A stretch of 64,000 nt of DNA, taken from JASLBX01 sp035762665. GTDB taxonomy: Bacteria > Actinomycetota > Actinomycetes > Jiangellales > Jiangellaceae. The stretch is taken from contig DASTNZ010000144.1 in NCBI GenBank assembly GCA_035762665.1, positions 62,001-126,000 of the forward strand. The letters are read 5' to 3'. The notes under the pieces were generated by a model that saw nothing but the letters and a program-made list of their open reading frames with translations, was not told the origin of the DNA and did not search any database. Positions 34,430 to 43,224 of this stretch are shown one piece after another. Position numbers and translations under genes: made by a program. Position 1 is the stretch's first letter; each line of letters starts with the position of its first letter.

Positions 34430-34445
34430 TGTGAGCACCCTCACG
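34430..34445. promoter_or_regulatory. Candidate Crp binding site
   Basis: TGTGAGCACCCTCACG matches the actinobacterial Crp consensus TGTGA-N6-TCACA at 9 of 10 fixed bases. It lies 77 bp before mrpE and 80 bp upstream of the divergent frameshifted gene. The window encodes a Crp at 47292. Confidence 0.55.
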
Positions 34446-34521
34446 GGAAGCCAGGAGTAGCTGGGCGGGTCCATTTCAGCCCGCAGGTACCCTACTGACC
34501 CAACCGAAGTCGGGAGGACGC

Positions 34522-34992
34522 ATGCCAGGCGCCGTCGGCCTCATCGTGGTCTTGGCCGCGTTCTGGCTCGCCCTCTCCGGCCACTACACCGCGCCTTTAC
34601 TCACCGTCGGAATGGCTTCTGTCGCGCTCGTCGTGTGGATCTCCAATCGCATGGAGATTGTCGACGAGGAGCAACCGATCCACATCACGTTCAGTCTGCC
34701 GCGGTATGCCTTGTGGGTCGTGGTTCAGATGCTCATTGCCGCAGCGCGCGTCGCACGGTTGGTGTGGTCGCCCCGGCCTGCGCTTCGCCCAGTCGTGGGC
34801 ACAGTACCCGCCCAAGGCACGTCCCACCTCGTCCAAGCGATCTACGCCAACTCCATCACCTTGACGCCGGGCACGCTGGCGTTGAACGTCGACGACGAGG
34901 GCATCGAGGTCCATAGCCTTCGACCGGCCAGCCTGGACGAGCTTCGCCAGGGCGCGATGCTCAGCCGGGTGCGCAGGCTGGAGTCACGCTGA
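34522..34992 (+). CDS. mrpE: Mrp antiporter subunit E (MnhE/MbhA)
   Basis: 156 aa. GGGAGG lies 6 nt before the ATG. Two or three membrane helices at the N terminus (LIVVLAAFWLALSGHYTAPLL) and a soluble C-terminal part with VQAIYANSITLTPGTLALNVDDEGIEVHSL, the MrpE signature. First gene of a nine-gene operon in which every junction overlaps. MrpE, F and G form the small-subunit module next to the ion-translocating subunits. Confidence 0.9.
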   Translation: MPGAVGLIVVLAAFWLALSGHYTAPLLTVGMASVALVVWISNRMEIVDEEQPIHITFSLPRYALWVVVQMLIAAARVARLVWSPRPALRPVVGTVPAQGTSHLVQAIYANSITLTPGTLALNVDDEGIEVHSLRPASLDELRQGAMLSRVRRLESR

Positions 34993-35246
34993 TGCTCACC
35001 GCAGCGATGGTGGCCATCCTGGTCACGATGGTGCTGGCGCTCGCGCGCGCCGTCGTCGGCCGCCGGCTTTATGACCGCATTCTGGCCATCAACATGTTCG
35101 GCACCAAGACCGTCCTGTTCATCGCGGTCATCGGCTTTCTCACTGGGAGGCCGGACTTCCTTGACGTCGCACTGGTCTATGCCTTGATCAACTTCGTCAG
35201 CACGGTGGCCGTGCTGCGCCTGAGCCACTACCGCGAGGCGATGTGA
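34992..35246 (+). CDS. mrpF: Mrp antiporter subunit F (MnhF/MbhB)
   Basis: 84 aa with three membrane helices, including TAAMVAILVTMVLALARAVVG and YDRILAINMFGTKTVLFIAVIGF, the conserved MrpF core. Starts at an ATG sharing one base with the mrpE stop (TGATG). Confidence 0.9.
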   Translation: MLTAAMVAILVTMVLALARAVVGRRLYDRILAINMFGTKTVLFIAVIGFLTGRPDFLDVALVYALINFVSTVAVLRLSHYREAM

Positions 35247-35560
35247 CCGCCCTTGACGTGGCGAGCGGCGTGCTGCTGCTTGCAGGCAGTCTCTTTGCCA
35301 TAACCGGCGGAGTCGGCCTGCTGCGGTTCCCCGACTTCTACACCCGGACGCACGCCGCGGGCCTGATGGACTCCGCGGGCGCGACCCTCATCCTCGTCGG
35401 TCTCCTTCTCCAAGCGCCTGACTTGGCCAGTGCCGTTCGGCTCATACTGATCGTGATCTTCCTGCTCATCACTGGACCCACTGCTACCCACGCTCTCGCG
35501 CACGCGGCGCGCAACGACGGCGTACCGGTATGGGCCGAGCGGGAAGACGGGCAGCGATGA
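35243..35560 (+). CDS. mrpG: Mrp antiporter subunit G (MnhG/MbhC)
   Basis: 105 aa with three helices. VTALDVASGVLLLAGSLFAITGGVGLLRFPDFYTRTHAAG is the MrpG signature (LLRFPDxYxRxHA). Starts at a GTG overlapping the mrpF stop (GTGA). Confidence 0.92.
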   Translation: MTALDVASGVLLLAGSLFAITGGVGLLRFPDFYTRTHAAGLMDSAGATLILVGLLLQAPDLASAVRLILIVIFLLITGPTATHALAHAARNDGVPVWAEREDGQR

Positions 35561-36549
35561 CTGCTTTCGACCTGGCCGAGGCAGTCCTCCTCGGCATCCT
35601 TCTGGTGACAGCGGTCGCGATCACTAGAGCGCGCAGTCTCTTCGTCGCCGCGATGCTCGGTGGTCTCTTCAGTCTCGTGACGGCCAGCCTGTTCGTCCTG
35701 CTCGACGCCGTCGATGTGGCCCTCACCGAGGCGGCCGTCGGCGCCGGCATCAGCACAGTGCTGTTCATCACCGCCCTGGCGTTGACCAACTCCCGGGAGG
35801 CCACGACGCCGCGAAGGCGGGTTGTCCCTGCCGGGCTCGTGGCGGTCTTTGCGACGGCCGGGCTGATCTACGCGACCCTTGACCTGCCGGGCGTGGGTGA
35901 CCCGGACAGCCCCGTCCAAACACACCCGGTCACCGATACCTACCTCGAAGAGTCACAGGACGACCTGCACATACCCAACACCGTGACAGGCGTGCTTGCC
36001 AGCTACCGCGGTTACGACACGCTGGGTGAGGTTGTCGTGATCTTCACCGCAGGCATAGGGGTGCTGCTGCTCATGCTGGGACCACGGCGGCCGGCGGACG
36101 AGGCGAGAGATCGGGCCCACCTGCAGGCCCAGTACCGAGTACTGCGCGTCGTCAGCAAAACGCTCATGCCGTTCATCCTGCTGTTTGCGCTCTATGTCCT
36201 ACTGCACGGTGAGTATGGCCCTGGTGGCGGCTTCCAGGCCGGTGTGATCTTCGGGGCGGGCTTCATTCTCTACACCCTGATGTTCGGCCTCGGCGCGGTT
36301 CAGCGAGTGCTCCCGATGCGCGCACTCGTGATCCTTGTCCCAATCGGGGTGCTGATCTACGCCGGAGTCGGCGTGGCGACGATGGCACTTGGCGGGGGAT
36401 TCCTCGATTACAACGAGTTCAACCGCCGTAATCCGTCCAGCGGCCAGGTCGCCGGGATCCTGCTGATCGAGATCGGGGTGGGCATCACGGTTGCCGCCGT
36501 GATGGTCGCGATGTTCTACGCCTTGATCCGCCGGGGTGTGCGGCGATGA
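35557..36549 (+). CDS. Fused MbhD(DUF4040)-MbhE-like and MrpB antiporter subunit
   Basis: 330 aa. The N terminus (residues 1-75) is a DUF4040/MbhD domain corresponding to the C-terminal end of MrpA; the middle (about 85-175, including GVLASYRGYDTLGEVVVIFTAGIGVLLLML) matches the MbhE/MrpA tail; the C-terminal half is MrpB (MPFILLFALYVLLHGEYGPGGGFQAG). Full-length MrpA is absent from the operon, so this protein supplies its tail, as in Mbh hydrogenase-type gene sets. ATG overlaps the mrpG stop. Confidence 0.88.
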   Translation: MTAFDLAEAVLLGILLVTAVAITRARSLFVAAMLGGLFSLVTASLFVLLDAVDVALTEAAVGAGISTVLFITALALTNSREATTPRRRVVPAGLVAVFATAGLIYATLDLPGVGDPDSPVQTHPVTDTYLEESQDDLHIPNTVTGVLASYRGYDTLGEVVVIFTAGIGVLLLMLGPRRPADEARDRAHLQAQYRVLRVVSKTLMPFILLFALYVLLHGEYGPGGGFQAGVIFGAGFILYTLMFGLGAVQRVLPMRALVILVPIGVLIYAGVGVATMALGGGFLDYNEFNRRNPSSGQVAGILLIEIGVGITVAAVMVAMFYALIRRGVRR

Positions 36550-36908
36550 TCGCAACTCACTTTAGCTACTGGATCATCTTCGCGCTGATGATGATCGGTC
36601 TCTACGTGGTGATGAGCCACGGCAATCTGGTGAAGAAACTGATCGGCCTCAACATCTTCCAGGTGGCCGTGTTCATGTTCTTCATCAGCCTCGGCCGGGT
36701 CGACGGCGGCAGTGCACCGATCATCACCGAGGGCGTCGAGATCTACTCCCACCCGCTCCCCCATGTGCTGATCCTGACCGCCATCGTGGTCGGCGTCGCG
36801 ACGGCGTCGATGGGTGTCGCACTGGCGATAAGGATCTTCGAAGCCTACGGAACGGTCGAGGAGGACGACGCACTGGAGCGGGATGTGGCCGAAGAGGTGA
36901 ACGAGTGA
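36546..36908 (+). CDS. mrpC: Mrp antiporter subunit C (NuoK-like)
   Basis: 120 aa with three helices. GLYVVMSHGNLVKKLIGLNIFQVAVFMFFIS is the NuoK/MrpC core, and ITAIVVGVATASMGVALAIRI the third helix, followed by an acidic tail. Overlaps both neighbours by 4 nt. Confidence 0.92.
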   Translation: MIATHFSYWIIFALMMIGLYVVMSHGNLVKKLIGLNIFQVAVFMFFISLGRVDGGSAPIITEGVEIYSHPLPHVLILTAIVVGVATASMGVALAIRIFEAYGTVEEDDALERDVAEEVNE

Positions 36909-38440
36909 TCGCCCAGCTGCCGGCCCTCCAAGTCGTCGTCCCGCTCGTATGCGCCGCTGTATGCGTGCTGCTGCGCTCGCCATTGGCCGCATGGCTGCTG
37001 TTCAGCTTCGCCGCCGTGGCCTCGCTGGTGACCGCGGCCATCTTGACCGTCCAGGTATGGGACGGTGACGTCGTCCGGTACGCGATGGGAGGCTGGCCGG
37101 CTCCCGTCGGGATCGAGCTGGTCGTGGACCAGGCCAACGCCGTCGTTCTGCTCTTACTGGGTGGCATCGCGGTGATCGCCGCAAGCTACGGCCGGCACAG
37201 TATCGAAGCCGAAGTCCGGCCGCGGCGGATCCGGATGTTCTACGCCGCACTGTGCCTACTTCTCACCGGCCTGCTTGGCATCGCGGCGACAGGCGACGCA
37301 TTCAACCTGTTCGTCTTCCTCGAGATCTCTTCGCTCTCCTCCTATGCGCTCATTGCCTTGGGACGGCAGCGTCGGGCATTACTGGCAGCGTTCCAGTACC
37401 TGGTCATCGGCACGGTGGGCGGGACGTTCCTGCTCGTCGGTGTCGGCCTGGCATACGCCGTCACAGGGACGCTGAACATGGCGGATCTGGCGAGTCGGCT
37501 ACCTGACATCGCGAGCAACCGGGCCGTCACCGGTGCCGTCGTGTTCATCTTCGTAGGCCTCGCCATCAAGATGGCTCTCTTCCCGCTCCATGCTTGGTTA
37601 CCGGGTGCCTACTCCGAAGCACCGTCGGTGGTCAGCGTGATACTCGCCGCGGTTGGAACGAAGGTCGCGATATATGCGTTCACGCGGTTCGCCTTCACGG
37701 TCTTCGGTATCGATGTGGTGTTCACCGGCTTGCCGATCGGACAGGCCATTCTGATCGTCGGCAGCCTGGCCATGTTCGCGGGCGCCGCCGTTGCGTGCTT
37801 CCAGCAGGACTTCAAGCGCCTGCTCGCCTGGTCCAGCATCAGCCAGATCGGCATGATCGTGGCCGGCATAGGGTTGGCGACGGCGAGCGGAGTCGGCGCC
37901 GCGTACCTCCACCTCATCAACCACGCGATCATCAAGGGCGCCCTATTCGCGGTGGCCGGCGTCTTACTGCTCCGGCTGGGCGCGACGTCTCTGGAATCGA
38001 TGTCAGGCCTGGGCCGTCGGATGCCGTTGGCCTTCGGAGCTGTCGTGGTAGCCGGCCTGGGCCTGATCGGAGTGCCGCCGACGGCCGGTTTTGCCAGCAA
38101 GTGGGCGCTGGCGGCCGCGCTCGTCGAGGACGGTCAGTGGCTCGTTCTCGCAGTGATGCTCGCCAGTTCACTGCTTGCCATGGTGTATGTCGGCCGGATC
38201 GTGGAGGTCGGGTGGTTCCGTTCACCCGCGCAGGTCACCGAGCCGGCGCCCACACCCACACCGTCCCAGGCACCGGGCAACCCCGGGACTGGGCGGCTGT
38301 ATGGGCGCACCCCTGCGCTGATGGCGGCACCAGTAGCCCTTCTGGTAGTGGCGTCCGTCTACTTCGGCGTCGACGCCAGCTGGACGGCCGCTCTCGCCGA
38401 CGGTGCAGCGAGTGTTCTCACCGGCGGGGGGTCTCCGTGA
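36905..38440 (+). CDS. mrpD: Mrp antiporter subunit D, first of three MrpD/NuoL-type subunits
   Basis: 511 aa with about 14 helices, Proton_antipo_M domain. The ion-path residues typical of the family are present: Glu in FVFLEISSLSSYAL and Lys in GLAIKMALFPLHAWLPGAY. Best fits MrpD proper. GTG start overlaps the mrpC stop. A Pro/Thr-rich loop near residues 440-460 is an unusual insertion before the last helix. Confidence 0.92.
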   Translation: MIAQLPALQVVVPLVCAAVCVLLRSPLAAWLLFSFAAVASLVTAAILTVQVWDGDVVRYAMGGWPAPVGIELVVDQANAVVLLLLGGIAVIAASYGRHSIEAEVRPRRIRMFYAALCLLLTGLLGIAATGDAFNLFVFLEISSLSSYALIALGRQRRALLAAFQYLVIGTVGGTFLLVGVGLAYAVTGTLNMADLASRLPDIASNRAVTGAVVFIFVGLAIKMALFPLHAWLPGAYSEAPSVVSVILAAVGTKVAIYAFTRFAFTVFGIDVVFTGLPIGQAILIVGSLAMFAGAAVACFQQDFKRLLAWSSISQIGMIVAGIGLATASGVGAAYLHLINHAIIKGALFAVAGVLLLRLGATSLESMSGLGRRMPLAFGAVVVAGLGLIGVPPTAGFASKWALAAALVEDGQWLVLAVMLASSLLAMVYVGRIVEVGWFRSPAQVTEPAPTPTPSQAPGNPGTGRLYGRTPALMAAPVALLVVASVYFGVDASWTAALADGAASVLTGGGSP

Positions 38441-39888
38441 ACCCGGCCTCCGCCCTACCGCTCGCCATCGCCTTGCCGTTCGCGGCTGTGGGCGGCGTGC
38501 TGCTGCTCCGTCGCCGGCCCAACGCCCGCGAGGCCGTGTCGATCGTCGCCGGTGTGGCCCTTGCTGCGCTGCTCCTAAGCCTGTGGCCGGCAGCGCTGGA
38601 CGGCGCACGGCTCGAATTGTGGACCTGGCTGCCGAACATCACGCTCGCGCTCGAGCTCGAACCGCTCGGATTGCTATTCGCCACGGTGGCCGGCGTGCTG
38701 TGGCCGGTCACCACCGTGTACGCCATCGGCTACATGCGCAGCAACGACGAACAGAACCAGACACGCTTCTACGCGTTCTTCGCGCTCGCCATCGCGGCCG
38801 CTCAGGTGATCGCCCTGTCCGGCGACCTCGCCACGTTGTTCATCGGGTACGAAGTGCTCACGGTGTCCACCTGGCCACTGGTGGCACATGCGGGAACGCC
38901 GGACGCGCGGGCCGGCGCCCGCCGCTACCTCGTCCTGCTGCTCACAACCTCCATCGGATTGCTGCTGCCAGCCGTCATATGGACCACGTGGCTGACGGGC
39001 ACGACCGAGTTCACCGCCGGAGGGCTGCTCACCGACGAAGCCGCAGCCGCCGTATTGACCGTCCTGTTCGTGCTGTACCTGTTCGGTATCGGCAAGGCCG
39101 CGTTGATGCCGTTCCATTCCTGGCTACCCTCGGCCATGGTAGCTCCGACTCCCGTCTCGGCGTTGCTGCACGCAGTGGCGGTCGTCAAGGCCGGTGTGTT
39201 CGCCGTCCTCAAGGTCACGGTGTACGTGTTCGGGCTCGATCTGCTGAATCCCAGCGGCATCACGACGCCGATGATGTGGGTCGCGGCGTTCACCATGCTC
39301 GCCGCGGCTGTCATCGCCATCACCCGCGACGACCTCAAGGCGCGCCTCGCCTACTCGACGGTGAGCCAGCTGGCCTACATCGTTCTCGCGGCGACATTGG
39401 CGACCCGCACGGCGGCAGCGGGCGGTGCGCTGCACATGGTGACGCACGCCGCGGGGAAGATCACCCTGTTCTTCTGTGCCGGCGCCATCTACACCGCCGC
39501 CCGAAAGACCAGGGTTTCCGAACTGGACGGTCTCGGCCGGGCCATGCCGTGGACGTTTGGCGCGTTCACTATCGCAGCGTTGTCAATCGCGGGGCTACCG
39601 CCGTTCGGTGGGACGTGGAGCAAGTGGCTGCTTCTGCAAGGTGCTGCTGACGCGGACCAGGTCGTCGTCATGACGCTAATGCTGGTGGGATCGCTGCTGT
39701 CGCTGGTGTATTTGATGCCCGTGGCCGCGCGAGCGTTTTTCCGTGCTCCGGTCACGCCAACCGGCTTCCGTGAGGCTTCGCCCACCATCGTCGTCCCCCA
39801 GGTTCTAACGGCGCTCGCCTGCGTGGCCCTGTTCTTTGGCGCTGAGGCAGTGATCGAGCCGCTGATCCGAGCCCTGGAGCTGCCATGA
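38437..39888 (+). CDS. MrpD/NuoL-type subunit, second
   Basis: 483 aa from GTG 38437 in a GTGA overlap; longer frame upstream is only read-through of mrpD. Key residues: Glu in FIGYEVLTVSTWPL and Lys in GIGKAALMPFHSWLPSAMVAPTPVSALLHA. This last stretch is closer to NuoL/MrpA than to MrpD, so it may take the place of the missing MrpA N-terminal part. About 14 helices. Confidence 0.88.
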   Translation: MNPASALPLAIALPFAAVGGVLLLRRRPNAREAVSIVAGVALAALLLSLWPAALDGARLELWTWLPNITLALELEPLGLLFATVAGVLWPVTTVYAIGYMRSNDEQNQTRFYAFFALAIAAAQVIALSGDLATLFIGYEVLTVSTWPLVAHAGTPDARAGARRYLVLLLTTSIGLLLPAVIWTTWLTGTTEFTAGGLLTDEAAAAVLTVLFVLYLFGIGKAALMPFHSWLPSAMVAPTPVSALLHAVAVVKAGVFAVLKVTVYVFGLDLLNPSGITTPMMWVAAFTMLAAAVIAITRDDLKARLAYSTVSQLAYIVLAATLATRTAAAGGALHMVTHAAGKITLFFCAGAIYTAARKTRVSELDGLGRAMPWTFGAFTIAALSIAGLPPFGGTWSKWLLLQGAADADQVVVMTLMLVGSLLSLVYLMPVAARAFFRAPVTPTGFREASPTIVVPQVLTALACVALFFGAEAVIEPLIRALELP

Positions 39889-40118
39889 GCCCAGCCAACC
39901 GGATCATGTACGGCTTGTACGCATTGTGCGCAGCCCTGCTCGTGGCCGAGTTAGTGATCGATCGCAAGGCCGAGTTCGGCGGCATCGAGAGTTGGTTCGG
40001 GTTCTACGCGGTGTTCGGTTTCCTCGCCTACTGCTTCATCGTTAATGCCGCCAAGCTGCTGCGCCGGCTCGTGCGGCGCCCCGAGGACTACTACGAGCCC
40101 GGGGACGGCCATGGTTGA
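39885..40118 (+). CDS. Small two-helix membrane subunit of the antiporter operon
   Basis: 77 aa. Two helices (IMYGLYALCAALLVAELVI and SWFGFYAVFGFLAYCFIVNAAKLL) then a charged tail RRPEDYYEPGDGHG. Starts in an ATGA overlap and itself overlaps the next gene by 8 nt, so it is clearly part of the operon. No named Mrp subunit matches; it may be an accessory linker between the second and third large subunits. Confidence 0.8.
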   Translation: MSPANRIMYGLYALCAALLVAELVIDRKAEFGGIESWFGFYAVFGFLAYCFIVNAAKLLRRLVRRPEDYYEPGDGHG

Positions 40119-41805
40119 GGTGCTCGCCAACCCCGCCTTCGTGTTGATCGCCGGGGCAGCGCTGTTGCCCATGTTTCGTGGCTCCGCCCAACGGGCCTAC
40201 CTGCTCGCGCTGCCCGTTGCGGCGCTTGCCATGTTGGTAGCACTGCCAGAGGGTGAGCGGGGGCAGCTCCACCTGTTGGGCTTGGAGCTTGTCACGCTGC
40301 GGCTGGACGAACTCTCGTTCGCGTTCGGCCTCGCGTTCTTGATCGCCGGGGCGATCGTCGCCCTGTACTCGTGGCACGTGCGTGACACTCCACAGCACAT
40401 GGCGAGCCTGGTTTACGCCGGCGCGGCCATGGGTGCGCTGCTGGCCGGCGACCTCATCACCCTGTTCGTGTTCTGGGAGCTGACGGCGATCGCCTCGGCG
40501 ATCCTCATCTGGTCCCGCCGCAACGAAGCGAGCTACCGCGCCGGAGTCCGCTACCTGATCATCCAGGCGACCTCGGGCGTGCTACTCCTGGCCGGGGCAG
40601 TCCTGCAGCTCACCACCGCCGGGCACGTCCGGTTCGAGGCGATGGCCCTGGACAACGCCGCTGCCTGGCTGGTCCTGCTGGCGTTCGGTATCAAGTGCGC
40701 GTTTCCCCTGCTGCACAACTGGCTCCAGGACTCCTACCCGGAGGCCACGGTCACCGGCACGGTGTGGCTCTCGGTGTTCACCACCAAGTTGGCCGTCTAC
40801 GCGCTCGCCCGCGGTTTCGCTGGTGCTGAGATTCTCGTCGCCATCGGCGTGATCATGACGCTGTTCCCGGTGTTCTATGCCGTGATCGAGAACAACCTGC
40901 GCCGCGTGCTGTCGTACAGCCTGAACAACCAGCTGGGATTCATGGTGGCCGGGATCGGGATAGGCACCGAGCTCGCCGTCAACGGCGCCGTTGCGCATGC
41001 CTTTGCGCACATCATCTACAAGGCGCTGCTGTTCATGGCGATGGGCGCGGTGTTGCACCGGGCGGGCACGATCAACGCGTCGGAGCTGGGCGGACTGTAC
41101 AAGTCCATGCCGTGGACTGCGGCATTCTGCATCATCGGATCGATGTCGATCTCGGCGGTTCCACTGCTGTCCGGCTTCGTGACCAAGTCGATGATCTTGG
41201 TCGGTGCGGCAGAGGACGGGCGATGGTTGGCATACGGTTTGCTGCTGGTGGCGTCCGCCGGAGTCGTGGACCACTCCGGGATCAAGATCCCTTTCTTCTC
41301 GTTCTTCGCGCACGATCGAGGTCTCCGGGTAACCGAAGCGCCGGTCAATATGCTGCTGGCGATGGGTGCGGCCGCGGTGCTCTGCATCGGTATCGGGCTT
41401 TACCCGCAGCCGCTGTACGACCTGCTGCCCTACGACGCGGACTACGTCCCGTACACCTCCACGCATGTCGTCACGCAAGCCCAGCTCGTCATCTTCGCGG
41501 CCGCGGCCTTCGCCTTCCTGTACCGGCGCGGCTGGTACCCGCCGGAGCTGCGCTCACTGAACCTCGACTCCGACGTCGTATACCGCAAGGCTGCGCCGAA
41601 CGTGCTCCGTGCGACCGCCCGCGTGGGCTACGAGATCCGCGACCGCGTGGCAGCTCCGCTCCGCAGGCGAGTGGTCGCCGCCGGTGCGCTTGCCATCCGG
41701 CCGATCCAGCAGCGCGGCTGGCTGGCTGCCGCCTGGTCGACGGGCGCGATGGTGTGGTGGGTGGCTTTGCTGCTCGGGCTCTATCTCGCGTTCGCGCTCA
41801 CCTAA
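40111..41805 (+). CDS. MrpD/NuoL-type subunit, third
   Basis: 564 aa from ATG 40111 (GGGGAC upstream); the earlier ATG 40045 lies in the preceding gene. Family residues: Glu in LFVFWELTAIASAIL and Lys in AFGIKCAFPLLHNWLQDSYPEATVTG. A long C-terminal extension (from about residue 470) has a cytoplasmic stretch SLNLDSDVVYRKAAPNVLRATARVGYEIRDRV and one last helix. Three antiporter-like subunits in one operon exceed the two (MrpA, MrpD) of a standard Mrp complex. Confidence 0.88.
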   Translation: MVEVLANPAFVLIAGAALLPMFRGSAQRAYLLALPVAALAMLVALPEGERGQLHLLGLELVTLRLDELSFAFGLAFLIAGAIVALYSWHVRDTPQHMASLVYAGAAMGALLAGDLITLFVFWELTAIASAILIWSRRNEASYRAGVRYLIIQATSGVLLLAGAVLQLTTAGHVRFEAMALDNAAAWLVLLAFGIKCAFPLLHNWLQDSYPEATVTGTVWLSVFTTKLAVYALARGFAGAEILVAIGVIMTLFPVFYAVIENNLRRVLSYSLNNQLGFMVAGIGIGTELAVNGAVAHAFAHIIYKALLFMAMGAVLHRAGTINASELGGLYKSMPWTAAFCIIGSMSISAVPLLSGFVTKSMILVGAAEDGRWLAYGLLLVASAGVVDHSGIKIPFFSFFAHDRGLRVTEAPVNMLLAMGAAAVLCIGIGLYPQPLYDLLPYDADYVPYTSTHVVTQAQLVIFAAAAFAFLYRRGWYPPELRSLNLDSDVVYRKAAPNVLRATARVGYEIRDRVAAPLRRRVVAAGALAIRPIQQRGWLAAAWSTGAMVWWVALLLGLYLAFALT

Positions 41806-41870
41806 CCACAGCCAACCGCCGACCGGTCCGGATCAGTAGCCTGGTACCACGGTGAAAGGGGTTGTTGCTG

Positions 41871-43163
41871 GTGGCTGAGCGGCGCCGGCTGTTCGAACGA
41901 CTGTCGTGGCCAGAAGCCAAGTTCCTCACTCGCGAACTCCACAACGAGGCGACCGGCGGCCTGCTGCTCCTTCTGGCGGCTTCGGCGGCGCTACTTTGGG
42001 CCAATCTCGACCCCGGCTCGTACGACGGAGTATCGGGGACGAAGATCGGCCCGCCCGCACTACACCTCGACCTGAGCATTGCGACCTGGGCGGCTGACGG
42101 TCTGCTGGCCGTCTTCTTCCTCGTGGTCGGCCTGGAGCTCAAACGCGAACTCGTGGTCGGCGAACTACGGCGGCCGGCCGCCGCCGCACTGCCGATCGTT
42201 GCGGCAGTCTGCGGGATGCTCGGCCCGATCGCCATCTACCTGATCGTGAACACCCGGGCAGGGGGCGATCCGGCCGGCTGGGCTGTCCCGACGGCCACCG
42301 ACATCGCGTTCGCCCTGGCCGTTCTGGCGGTAATCGGATCCCGGCTACCGACGGCGCTGCGGGCGTTCCTGCTCACGCTTGCGGTCGTGGACGACCTGCT
42401 GGCGATCAGCATCATCGCCGTCTTCTTCACCTCCGGTCTCGACCTTCGCTTTCTGGCTGGAGCGCTGGCACTGCTCGCGCTGTACGCATGGCTGCAGAAG
42501 AGGCGCGTGTCGGCCTGGTGGATCTACGTGCCACTGTTCCTGACGGCCTGGGGTTTGACTCATGAGAGCGGCGTGCACGCGACAGTCACTGGCGTGGCGT
42601 TCGGGCTGCTGACACGAGTGCGGCACAATCCCGGTGAGGACGAAGGACCCGCTGAGCGGCTCGAACACCGGCTGCGGCCGTTCTCCGCCGGCCTCTGCGT
42701 CCCCGCCTACGCATTATTCGCCGCTGGTATCACCGTGTCGGCGGACTCGTTGCGGGCGGTGTTCACGGAACCGGTCGGCCTCGGCGTCGTCCTGGGCCTT
42801 GTCCTGGGCAAGGGTTTGGGCATCTTCGGCGGGACGTTCCTGGCCGCGCGATTCAGCCATGCCCAGCTGAGCCCGGACCTGAGCTGGAGCGATGTGCTCG
42901 GGGTGGGAGTGCTGGCAGGTATCGGGTTCACCGTTTCGCTGCTGATCGGCGAACTTGCTTTCGAGGGCGACACCCAGACGACGCAGTTGGTGAAGTCGGC
43001 CGTGCTGGTGGGCTCACTGCTGTCGGCAATGATCGCGACGGTCATTCTGTCCCGGCGCAATGCCGTGTACCGCCGGATCTCCGCGGACGAATCCGTCGAC
43101 TCTGACCACGATGGCGTGCCTGACGTCTACGAGCCCGATGAAACCGGCCGGCCAGCTGACTGA
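41871..43163 (+). CDS. nhaA: Na+/H+ antiporter NhaA
   Basis: 430 aa. Exchanges two H+ for one Na+ across the membrane. The paired Asp in LAVVDDLLAISII (ion-binding site) and the assembly segment GWAVPTATDIAFALAVLAVIGSRLP define NhaA. AAAGGGG lies about 9 nt before GTG 41871; two TTG codons at 41862 and 41865 are alternatives. The acidic C terminus (ESVDSDHDGVPDVYEPDETG) looks like a small Ca-binding type-III repeat (DxDxDGxxD), unusual for NhaA. Lies just behind the Mrp operon. Confidence 0.94.
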   Translation: MAERRRLFERLSWPEAKFLTRELHNEATGGLLLLLAASAALLWANLDPGSYDGVSGTKIGPPALHLDLSIATWAADGLLAVFFLVVGLELKRELVVGELRRPAAAALPIVAAVCGMLGPIAIYLIVNTRAGGDPAGWAVPTATDIAFALAVLAVIGSRLPTALRAFLLTLAVVDDLLAISIIAVFFTSGLDLRFLAGALALLALYAWLQKRRVSAWWIYVPLFLTAWGLTHESGVHATVTGVAFGLLTRVRHNPGEDEGPAERLEHRLRPFSAGLCVPAYALFAAGITVSADSLRAVFTEPVGLGVVLGLVLGKGLGIFGGTFLAARFSHAQLSPDLSWSDVLGVGVLAGIGFTVSLLIGELAFEGDTQTTQLVKSAVLVGSLLSAMIATVILSRRNAVYRRISADESVDSDHDGVPDVYEPDETGRPAD

Positions 43164-43181
43164 TCAGGCCCGGATAATGGC

Positions 43182-43202
43182 CCCCGACGGCTAGAGTCGG
43201 GG
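43182..43202. terminator. Hairpin after nhaA
   Basis: CCCCGAC (43182-43188) and GTCGGGG (43196-43202) pair around a 7-nt loop. The loop overlaps TAGAGT (43192-43197), which could serve as -10 for the next gene, so terminator and promoter roles are not separated. Confidence 0.5.
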
Positions 43203-43224
43203 CGTACCGAAGGAGGCGAATGAC

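Noticed and set aside
37594..38436. Apparent 764-aa frame ending with the second MrpD-like subunit
   Set aside because: The first 281 codons are an out-of-frame, Arg-rich reading of mrpD; the true start is the GTG overlapping the mrpD stop at 38437.
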